A DNA stretch of 64,000 nt from Mycolicibacterium chlorophenolicum (GTDB lineage: Bacteria > Actinomycetota > Actinomycetes > Mycobacteriales > Mycobacteriaceae): NCBI RefSeq assembly GCF_001044235.1, contig NZ_JYNL01000020.1:427111-491110 (forward strand), given 5' to 3'. The notes beneath the pieces are model-generated. The model worked only from the letters and a program-made list of their open reading frames with translations, searched no databases and was not told the origin of the DNA. Below, piece after piece: positions 28,573 through 36,611 of the stretch; within the stretch, counting starts at the first letter, position 1, and every line of letters starts with the position of its first letter. The position numbers and the translations under genes were made by a program.

Positions 28573-28824
28573 TCACGACAGATCCCGCTCCGCGGCGCGT
28601 TTGATGAGGTCGGCGGCCAGGTCGGCGCGCCGGCGCGTGCGGTGGGTGCTGATCCGTTTTCGGACGACGCCGTCGTCGAACACGACGACGATGTCCACCG
28701 CCCACTGGCCGCGGTCGGGCACGACCACGGTGTCGACCGCGCGGGCCTCGGCGGCGGAGCTGTCTGGGCGCCTCACGGTCGGCGGCCTGTCCTGGGGGTG
28801 CTCGCGGTCAACCATGGCGATCAC
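28573..28824 (-). CDS. Small hypothetical protein in the hydrogenase operon
   Basis: This protein of up to 83 residues has no recognised domain. It has a central beta-like stretch (AVDIVVVFDDGVVRKRIS) and a basic helical C terminus (RTRRRADLAADLIKRAAERDLS). GTG 28824 overlaps the protease stop as GTGA; an ATG at 28815 is an alternative that gives 80 residues. Its position between the maturation protease and the TPR gene, with almost no spacing, makes it part of the operon. Confidence 0.55.
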   Translation of the reverse strand: MIAMVDREHPQDRPPTVRRPDSSAAEARAVDTVVVPDRGQWAVDIVVVFDDGVVRKRISTHRTRRRADLAADLIKRAAERDLS

Positions 28825-29654
28825 GTGTCCCGCTCCTCGCGGGCCGGCACCTCGATGCGCATCGCGGACTGTTCATCGTCCCAGCATGCGCGCTGAACGC
28901 CGCGCAGTGGAGTCTCCCTCAACAACTCGCTGACCAGGACGGACCGGTCTCCGGCGGGCGTGCGCTGTTTGAGCAGCAGGCCGCCGCTACGCGGTCCACG
29001 CAGCGGAATCAGCCACAGGGCCCCGTCGCGCAGCACCGCGGCCACCGCGTCGGAGGGGAACCGGGCCGCCGCCGTCGCGGCGTCGAGCCGGAGATACCCG
29101 TCGGCGGTGAACTCGACGGTCACCTCGCGGGGCACCTCGGGCCGCAGCGGTGCGAGGTAGTCGCGTTCGATCAGCGCGATCACCTGTTCCATCGCCGCGG
29201 TCACCGGCTCGGACAGGTCGGCGCCCATCTCGACGCCCGCGACCTCGATGAGGAACACCGTGATATCGGTCGGGCAGTCCTCCCCCAGTGCCCAGCGGGC
29301 GAACGCGATCGCGTGGTCCCAGCGGAACGAATGGGTGTGCAGACCCTGCAGCGGCGGCAGCTCGGCGAGTTCGTCGCCGGGCACCCGGAACGTCGTGCCC
29401 GGCGCCGAACCGGTGGCGGCGGCGTCGACGATCACCACCTGCCGCGCGCCGCGCATCTGGAACGCGACATCCATTCCGGCGGTACCGCCGTCGACGAGCT
29501 TGGCGCCCTCGGGGACGCCGCGCTCCCAGAGGTGACGGACCAGCACCGGACCCACGCCGTCGTCGCCGCGCAGCAGGTTGCCGCAACCGATCACCAGCAC
29601 GTCACAACCCGGCGGCTCGAGGGGCGCCGCCGGGTTGTCCGCGCCTGCGTTCAC
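28821..29654 (-). CDS. [NiFe]-hydrogenase maturation protease (HyaD/HoxM family) with a C-terminal extension
   Basis: The protein has 277 residues. Residues 15-165 form the HyaD-type endopeptidase fold: GCGNLLRGDDGVG, VDGGTAGMD and VIVDAAATGSAPGT with the acidic metal-sensing residues, and GLHTHSF with a histidine. The enzyme removes the C-terminal peptide of the large subunit after Ni insertion. Residues of about 175-277 form an extra domain (YLRLDAATAAARFPSDAVAAV, then GGLLLKQRTPAGDRSV) absent from E. coli HyaD. It lies 16 bases downstream of the large-subunit gene, its probable substrate, and overlaps the next gene by 4 bases. Confidence 0.87.
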   Translation of the reverse strand: MNAGADNPAAPLEPPGCDVLVIGCGNLLRGDDGVGPVLVRHLWERGVPEGAKLVDGGTAGMDVAFQMRGARQVVIVDAAATGSAPGTTFRVPGDELAELPPLQGLHTHSFRWDHAIAFARWALGEDCPTDITVFLIEVAGVEMGADLSEPVTAAMEQVIALIERDYLAPLRPEVPREVTVEFTADGYLRLDAATAAARFPSDAVAAVLRDGALWLIPLRGPRSGGLLLKQRTPAGDRSVLVSELLRETPLRGVQRACWDDEQSAMRIEVPAREERDT

Positions 29655-29670
29655 CTCTGCAGAGGGCAGC

Positions 29671-31281
29671 TCACACCATCCCGTTGATGACGAACTTGTT
29701 CAGCTCCCGGCCGGTCTTGCCGTCGTAGGCGTGCACCGTGCACACCAGGCAGGAGTCGAAGCTGCGGGCGACGTGGCCGAGTTCCACGGGGTCCTCGGCA
29801 TCGACGATCGGGGACCCGACGAGCGCCCGTTCGATGGGGCCCAGCACCTCCGAGCCGTCGCGGGGGCCGATGTTCCACGCCGTCGGCGTCACCACCTGAT
29901 AGTTCTTGATCTTGTTGTCCTCCAGGACGATCCAGTCCGACAGCGAACCGCGGGCCGCCTCGGTGGACCCGAAACCCTTGCCCTCGGCGTACTCGGTCGG
30001 CTTGGTGTAGAAGCTCTCCTTGAGCTCCAGCGCGTCGAGCCACTGCCGCGCCCATTTGTAGTACTTCGGCGCCTCGTGCATCCGCGCGAGCTGGCGCACC
30101 ATCACCGACGGGCCGATGGTGTTGAAGATGTCGCCGAACAGCGGATCGTCGTCCTGGTGCGCGGCCGCGTTGGGGCCGGCCGCGGCCATCCGGCGGGCCA
30201 GCGGACCCGCCTCGAGCGGGATGTTGCCCAGGTCGCCGACGGCGTAGCGAGGCGACTTGGCCCAGCTGTACTTGCCCTGTTTGCGGCCCTGCTCCGGGTC
30301 GATCGGAATGGTTTCGCCGTCGAACGGGTGCAGCGGCCGGTCGCCCTGATAGAAGGAGTGGGTGACGTCCTCGCGGACGTTGGCCTGGTCGAACTCGTAG
30401 TACTGCCCGCCGGCGTACACCCCGGAGCGTCCGATCAGCGCCGCGTTGCGGCCGTCGATGGTCGGGTTCTCGTAGAGCGACGGCTCGAAATACGTTCCGG
30501 TGGCGAGGTAATTGCCGACGCCCTGGCCGTACTTGTCGAGCCCCACGTCGAGGCAGTAGCGGATGAAGAAGCCGCAGTCGCTGTTGTACTGCGACTCGTT
30601 CTCGTCGACCCAGGCGAGCACGTCGTTCCAGGTCTTGTTCTCCAGCCAGCGGTCCACCGAGCAGCCCAGCCACTGACCTTCCAGCCACGCGTCGTTCCAG
30701 TGCTCGAGGATCGCGATCGAGCGGGTGACGTCCGACAGCGTCGGCGCGCACATCACCCCGCCGGGCACCATGAAGCTCGAGTGTGGCCACTGCCCGCCGT
30801 AGATCGCGTACACCTCGACGGGCTTGGCGCTCAACACGACACCGGGCTGGTAGCTGGTGCCGACGTAGGGCGCGAACCGGCGCACCGCCTCCTCGTACAG
30901 CGAGGACTTCGCGTAGTTCTTGTTCGTCAGGTCGATCGCGAACAGCGCATAGAAGTAGCGCGGAATCGACTGCAGCGTCTCGCAGGCCTGACAGATGTTG
31001 CGGATCAGCGTGGCGTTGTGCGGCATGTGGGTTCGCCACGCCGTGTCCAAAGCGTAGGCCGATTTGTACAGGTGACTGCCTCCGCAGATGCCGCAGATGC
31101 GCGGGCACACCACCAGCCCGGACTGAGGATCCTTGCCGCGCAGGATGATCTCGAAGCCGCGGAACATCGCGGCCTCGGTCCAGGCCGAGGTGACGACTCC
31201 GTCCTCGATCGTGACGCGCACGTCGAGGTCGCCCTCGACGCGGCCCAGCGGGCTGACGAACAGATCCAATTGTGACGTCAT
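29671..31281 (-). CDS. hhyL: [NiFe]-hydrogenase large subunit (group 1h, Hhy-like)
   Basis: The 536-residue catalytic subunit holds the NiFe(CN)2CO site. The N-terminal motif RICGICGGSH gives Cys63 and Cys66; the C-terminal motif DSCLVCTVH gives Cys511 and Cys514 with His517. A 19-residue tail after His517 is the peptide expected to be removed by the adjacent protease. Note DSC where many groups have DPC. The ATG at 31281 is used; longer frames read into the small-subunit gene. Close similarity in build to mycobacterial Hyd2 suggests oxidation of atmospheric H2 for maintenance energy. That role is inferred from the family. Confidence 0.92.
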   Translation of the reverse strand: MTSQLDLFVSPLGRVEGDLDVRVTIEDGVVTSAWTEAAMFRGFEIILRGKDPQSGLVVCPRICGICGGSHLYKSAYALDTAWRTHMPHNATLIRNICQACETLQSIPRYFYALFAIDLTNKNYAKSSLYEEAVRRFAPYVGTSYQPGVVLSAKPVEVYAIYGGQWPHSSFMVPGGVMCAPTLSDVTRSIAILEHWNDAWLEGQWLGCSVDRWLENKTWNDVLAWVDENESQYNSDCGFFIRYCLDVGLDKYGQGVGNYLATGTYFEPSLYENPTIDGRNAALIGRSGVYAGGQYYEFDQANVREDVTHSFYQGDRPLHPFDGETIPIDPEQGRKQGKYSWAKSPRYAVGDLGNIPLEAGPLARRMAAAGPNAAAHQDDDPLFGDIFNTIGPSVMVRQLARMHEAPKYYKWARQWLDALELKESFYTKPTEYAEGKGFGSTEAARGSLSDWIVLEDNKIKNYQVVTPTAWNIGPRDGSEVLGPIERALVGSPIVDAEDPVELGHVARSFDSCLVCTVHAYDGKTGRELNKFVINGMV

Positions 31282-31313
31282 GAAGGGTCCTTCCCAATCA
31301 TCGAGATGTGGTC

Positions 31314-32279
31314 TCAGACCACGAACATGTCTTCTTTGGACCACTGCGGCGCCGCGATGCGCGCGGCCGCGGCCAGGCCCATGTAGGTGAGGTGGTCGGT
31401 TCCCTCGGGCACTTCCTTGGGGATCATGCCGCTGACCTTCTGGGTCTTGAACAGCGTTCCCGGAGCGAGGTCGAAGTGCGGGAACTCGGGCTCGGTGCAG
31501 CCGAGGCAGGGCATGCCGGCCCGCGTCTTCGACGACTGCCGGTTCCACAGGATGCGGTTGCACGGCGAATGTGTCATCGGTCCGCGGCAGCCGAATTCGT
31601 AGAAGAGGCAACCGGTTCGGGTGCCCTCGCCGAAAGACAGCGTCGACTGCTTGTACTCGAAGAACTGCACGCGGGTGCAGCCGGTCTGGGTGAAGGTCTT
31701 GAAGAACGTCTCGGGGCGATGCAGATCGTCGAGGGTGATGTCGCCGGCGCGGCCGGTGGCCAGCGCGACCAGGATCTGGGTGATCCAGTCCGGATGGGCC
31801 GGGCAGCCGGGCACGTTGATGACGGGCAGGCCCATCTTCGACCGGAAGTCCGGCCCGAGGAATCCGCCCTTCTCGCGCTTGTGGAACTGCAGCCCCGTCG
31901 AGCCGGACGGGTTCGGTTCCATCGCCGGGATGCCGCCCCAGCAGGCGCAGTCACCGATGGCGACGACGATCTGGGCGGCGCCGGCCAAATCGGTGACCCA
32001 GTCCTTCATCGGACGGTCGGCGAACATGTCCGCACGGCCGCCATAGGCCTCCATCACGGTGCCCTCGAACACGAAGATGTCCAGGGGCCGTTCGCCTCTG
32101 GCGCAGTCGTAGAACAGCTTCTGAGCGTTCTGGCCCAGCTCGAGCCCCAGCGACGGATGCCACAGCAGATCCAGCCCGAAGTCGACGATCAGGTCGACGA
32201 CGTTCGGTTCGTCCGCGTTGAGGAACGACATGGTGTTGCCGCTACAGGCACCACCCTGGAACCACAGCACCGATGCCAT
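31314..32279 (-). CDS. hhyS: [NiFe]-hydrogenase small subunit (group 1h, Hhy-like)
   Basis: The 321-residue Fe-S subunit has no Tat signal, so the enzyme should face the cytoplasm. The proximal-cluster motif reads CSGN (Cys12, Asn15) instead of the usual CxxC. Further cluster cysteines lie in GDCACWGG, VPGCPAHPDW, TGCLFYEFGCRGPMTHSPCN and MPCLGC. A changed proximal-cluster ligand set is a known feature of oxygen-tolerant group 1h enzymes (3Cys1Asp in Ralstonia). The ATG at 32279 lies 32 bases ahead of hhyL. The operon lacks a classical membrane cytochrome b subunit. Confidence 0.92.
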   Translation of the reverse strand: MASVLWFQGGACSGNTMSFLNADEPNVVDLIVDFGLDLLWHPSLGLELGQNAQKLFYDCARGERPLDIFVFEGTVMEAYGGRADMFADRPMKDWVTDLAGAAQIVVAIGDCACWGGIPAMEPNPSGSTGLQFHKREKGGFLGPDFRSKMGLPVINVPGCPAHPDWITQILVALATGRAGDITLDDLHRPETFFKTFTQTGCTRVQFFEYKQSTLSFGEGTRTGCLFYEFGCRGPMTHSPCNRILWNRQSSKTRAGMPCLGCTEPEFPHFDLAPGTLFKTQKVSGMIPKEVPEGTDHLTYMGLAAAARIAAPQWSKEDMFVV

Positions 32280-32354
32280 GAGGACTCCTCTCCATCACCG
32301 GAGGCGTCGACGACGCGGATTCTCCGGAGCGAATTCTGTTGTGCGTGAGTGTTG

Positions 32355-32882
32355 TCAGACGCGTCGTCCGAAGACGCGAGCCACCTCGAGCAGGTACGCC
32401 ACACCACGTGCCACATCGGGGTCTTTGGCCGCGCCGCGCAACGTCTTCCACAGGCCGCGCACCCCGCGGGGTGCCGGCGGGACGGACGTGCGCGCCGACA
32501 CCATGGCGTCGCCCAGCGCGGCGATCACCTCGGCGCCTTGCGGGTCGGTCAGCGGCGAGTTCAGCAGCGTGGTGATGGCCGGCGCCGCGTGCACCAGCCC
32601 GCCCGACAGCTGCGCCAGGCTCGACGACAATTGGCCCAGCTCAACGGATTGTCCCTTGAGCTCGCCCAGCGCCGACGTCAGGTTCGCGGTGATGTCGTCG
32701 CCGCGGCGCACGAAGCCGTCCAGGCCGGTGACGAGCACCGCGAGGAGATCGGCGTGCTCGAGCAACGTGTTGAGGGCGTCGGCGACGCGGGGATCGTCGA
32801 GTCGTTCGCGCAGGGTGGCCGAGGGCCCGGCGAGGGGGGCCGGTTCCAGGACGGGAGCGCTCGCTTCACCGTTGGTGCCCAT
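32355..32882 (-). CDS. DUF1641 family protein, first gene of the hydrogenase operon
   Basis: The 175-residue, mainly helical protein has the DUF1641 features: LDDPRVADALNTLLEHADLLAVL, a middle with alternating S/L residues (LGQLSSSLAQLSGGL), and the conserved end KDPDVARGVAYLLEVARVFGR. DUF1641 proteins accompany hydrogenases and formate dehydrogenases; their function is unknown. The ATG at 32882 follows a GGGAGGT-like ribosome-binding site. hhyS follows after 75 bases. The divergent AraC gene starts 221 bases away, with the CTATC-N7-CGCA repeats in between. Confidence 0.8.
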   Translation of the reverse strand: MGTNGEASAPVLEPAPLAGPSATLRERLDDPRVADALNTLLEHADLLAVLVTGLDGFVRRGDDITANLTSALGELKGQSVELGQLSSSLAQLSGGLVHAAPAITTLLNSPLTDPQGAEVIAALGDAMVSARTSVPPAPRGVRGLWKTLRGAAKDPDVARGVAYLLEVARVFGRRV

Positions 32883-32952
32883 GCTCGACCTCCCTGGCGG
32901 ACTCCCCTGATCGGGGGAACAGCCCCAACGTACTCAGCGGTGCTCGCCCTGC

Positions 32953-32992
32953 CTATCGCTTTCGCGCAACTCCTATCAGGATTGCGCACAGA
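32953..32992 (+). promoter_or_regulatory. Direct-repeat regulator site (CTATC-N7-CGCA, twice) between the hydrogenase operon and the AraC gene
   Basis: Two copies with a 20-base period are seen: CTATC at 32953-32957 with CGCA at 32965-32968, and CTATC at 32973-32977 with CGCACAGA at 32985-32992. A GCGCAA/TTGCGC inverted pair (32964-32969 and 32982-32987) overlaps them. Tandem direct half-sites about two helical turns apart are the usual form of AraC-family binding sites. The same CTATC-N7-CGCACAGA occurs before the hyp genes at 38959-38978. Confidence 0.55.
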
Positions 32993-33103
32993 TGGTTACG
33001 CTGAAGCGAGACCGATGTTTAGGAGTCTTGCCTTGCGGACGCGAATTGCCTTAGCCGACTGCGAAGTTAGCCTTCCCTTCCTCAATCCTCCGCACCAGTT
33101 CTG

Positions 33104-34165
33104 ATGTCGCGTCTGACCCGTCTCGGCTTCATCGACATCCGCCGCACCAGCGACCCGGTGCGTCGCAAGGTGCGCTCGCGCGGCGTCCCGCCCGCACTGA
33201 CCGACCACGAGATCTTCTACACCGAGGACATCGCCAAGGCGACCCGGCTGATGGGTCGCGCGCTGTCCCCGCTGACCCTCACCGTGGACCCCGCCGGGGC
33301 CGACCGGTTCGCGGCGACGATGCACGGCGTGCGGCTGCGCAACGTCAGCATGCTCTACGTCGATCTGCACGTCCCCGCGACGATCGACATCCCCGAATCC
33401 GGCCGCTACTACGCGGTGCACATGCCGATGAACGGGGTCGCCACCGTCGTCCACCCGTCTTCGACGTTCCAGGCGAACACCATGCGGTCACTGGTCTCCA
33501 GCCCCGGGGTGCCGCTGCGTCTGGAGCTCGGCGTCGACACCCCGCAGCTGCTGATCCGGATCGAGGCCCAGGCGATGTCCGCCCACGTGACCCGGCTCAT
33601 CGGACGGAACCTGGTGCGCCCGTTGGTCTTCGAGCCGGAGTTCGATCTGGCGACCGAGGCGGCGATGCGCTGGCACGCCGCGGTGCAACTGGTGCACACC
33701 GAGGTGTACCACGCCGGTTCGCTGATCCAGAAGGGGCGGGCCATCGGCCCGGTCGAGGAACTGGTGATGAGCAGCCTGCTCTATCTGCAGCCGTCGAACT
33801 ATCACGCCGACATCACCCAGCCGTCGTCGCCGGATCCGCGCCGCACGGTCATCCAGCAGGCCATGGACTTCATCGACGACCACCTCGCCGAGCGGATCAC
33901 GATGGAGTCGCTGGCCAACGCGGTGCACATGAGTGTGCGCTCGATCCAGCAGGGCTTCCGCTCGGAGCTGGGCATGTCACCGATGGCGTTCGTGCGCGAG
34001 CGCCGCCTCGAGCGGGTGCACGAGGAACTCACCGACGCGATCCCGTCCGACGGGGTGACGGTCACCGCCGTCGCGGAACGGTGGGGCTTCCACCACCTCG
34101 GCAGCTTCTCGGTCGAGTACCGCAAACGCTGGGGCGAGGCGCCCTCGGAGACGCTGCGCCGCTGA
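33104..34165 (+). CDS. AraC-family transcriptional regulator, divergent to the hydrogenase operon
   Basis: The 353-residue protein has an N-terminal AraC-binding-like ligand domain (about residues 30-215, with YYAVHMPMNG) and a C-terminal double helix-turn-helix (about 250-350). The latter contains ITMESLANAVHMSVRSIQQGFRSELGMSPMAFVRERRLERVHEEL and a WGFHHLGSFSVEYRKRWGEAPSETLRR end. Both HTH motifs are intact. It lies between the structural and maturation halves of the cluster and is convergent with hypE (4 bases apart). It is the only regulator inside the cluster, so it is the best candidate for control of both operons. Confidence 0.88.
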   Translation: MSRLTRLGFIDIRRTSDPVRRKVRSRGVPPALTDHEIFYTEDIAKATRLMGRALSPLTLTVDPAGADRFAATMHGVRLRNVSMLYVDLHVPATIDIPESGRYYAVHMPMNGVATVVHPSSTFQANTMRSLVSSPGVPLRLELGVDTPQLLIRIEAQAMSAHVTRLIGRNLVRPLVFEPEFDLATEAAMRWHAAVQLVHTEVYHAGSLIQKGRAIGPVEELVMSSLLYLQPSNYHADITQPSSPDPRRTVIQQAMDFIDDHLAERITMESLANAVHMSVRSIQQGFRSELGMSPMAFVRERRLERVHEELTDAIPSDGVTVTAVAERWGFHHLGSFSVEYRKRWGEAPSETLRR

Positions 34166-34169
34166 GCGT

Positions 34170-35232
34170 TCAGCAGATCCGCGGAAGCTGTTCGCCGAGT
34201 TCGCGTTCCACCACCCGCGTGGTGCCGAACGGCGTCCGGGCCACCGCCATCCCCGGATGGTCCTCGACCACCCGGCCGATCACCGCGGCGGCGGTGCCGT
34301 CGGGATGCGCGCGCATCGCGGCCAGCACCGCCTCGGCGTGCTCGGGCGCCACGAACGCGACCAGCTTGCCCTCGTTGGCGACCTGCAGCGGATCGAGCCC
34401 CAGGAACGAGCAGGCCGAGGCCACGGTCTCGGGCACCGGGATCGCGGCCTCGTCGAGCTGGACCCCCACCGAGGCGGCCCGGGCGATCTCGACGACCGAT
34501 GCCACCAGACCGCCGCGGGTCGGGTCGCGCAGCGTGTGCACCGCCGCCGGGCCGGCGGCGGCGAGCATGGCGGCCACCAGCCGGTGCAGGGGGGCGCTGT
34601 CGGTGCGCACCTCGGTACCGAAGTCGATGCCCTCGCGCACGCTCATGATCGCCACGCCGTGCTCGCCGATGTCGCCCGACACGATCACCACGTCGCCGGG
34701 CCGCGCGCGCTCCGGCCCGATGTCGACGCCGTCCGGCACGACACCGACGCCGGCGGTGTTGACGAAAAGCTGGTCGGCGCCGCCCTTTCCGACGACCTTG
34801 GTGTCACCGGTGACGATCGGCACCCCGGCTGCGGCAGCCGCCTTGCCCATCGTGGCGGCGACGGCGCCCAGCACGTCGAGTTCCAGCCCCTCCTCGATGA
34901 TGAAGCCGGCGGTGAGCCCGATCGGTTGGGCGCCGCTGCAGGCGAGGTCGTTGATGGTGCCGTTGACCGCGAGGTCGCCGATATTGCCGCCGGGGAAGAA
35001 CAGCGGCTGCACGACGTAGGAGTCGGTGGTCAGCGCGATGCGGCCGGTCCCGGTGTGCAGCACCGCCGAATCCCGCGACGGACCCGCGGCGCCGCCGAAG
35101 GCCGGCAGGAACAGGTTCTCGATCAGCTCCTCGGAAAGCACGCCTCCCCCGCCGTGGCCGAGCAGCACCCGCCGGGTCTCCCGCAGCGGCAGCGGGCACA
35201 CCCAGTCGGCGGGGTCGACCGACACCGGGGTC

Positions 35233-35240
<8 letters not shown>
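34170..35240 (-). CDS. hypE: Hydrogenase maturation protein HypE
   Basis: HypE, with HypF, makes the cyanide ligands: its C-terminal cysteine is carbamoylated and then dehydrated with ATP to a thiocyanate. The 356-residue protein belongs to the AIR synthase/PurM fold (LLGHGGGG near the N terminus, [29 protein letters not shown]) and ends in PRIC, with the essential terminal Cys356 intact. The ATG at 35240 overlaps the hypD stop by 8 bases. It is last in the hypFCDE unit. Confidence 0.94.
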
Positions 35241-36335
<1,095 letters not shown>

Positions 36336-36339
<4 letters not shown>

Positions 36340-36611
36340 GCCGGATCCCTCCTCGCGAGGGGCTGCTCACCGGCGAGTTCCTCGTCGAGCACCCCCAGTT
36401 CGGCGAACATGCGCAACGTCTCGTGCGCCGACGCCTCGTCGAGCCGCGTGATCGCGAAACCCGCATGCACGATCGTGTATTCGCCGACCTGCATGTCGGG
36501 CAGATACGCCAGGCACACCGTCTTGGTGGTGCCGCCGAATTCGACCGTGGACATCCTCGTCCCGGCCTCCTCCCAGATGTCGATCACCTTCCCGGGGATA
36601 CCGAGGCACAT
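36336..36611 (-). CDS. hypC: Hydrogenase maturation chaperone HypC
   Basis: HypC carries the Fe(CN)2CO unit from HypD to the large subunit through its N-terminal cysteine. The 91-residue protein begins MCLGIPGKV with the essential Cys2, followed by the small beta-barrel with [13 protein letters not shown]. The C terminus (about residues 75-91, with [15 protein letters not shown]) is a little longer than in E. coli. The ATG at 36611 lies 28 bases inside the end of hypF, a deeper overlap than elsewhere in the cluster. Confidence 0.94.

Noticed and set aside
29578..31275. Plus-strand frame antisense to the hydrogenase large subunit
   Set aside because: It is a shadow of hhyL, with no start context or domain.
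32304..32316. Small inverted repeat GCGTC-GAC-GACGC between the DUF1641 gene and hhyS
   Set aside because: The 5-bp stem with a 3-base loop is too short and too common at this GC content to call a functional hairpin.
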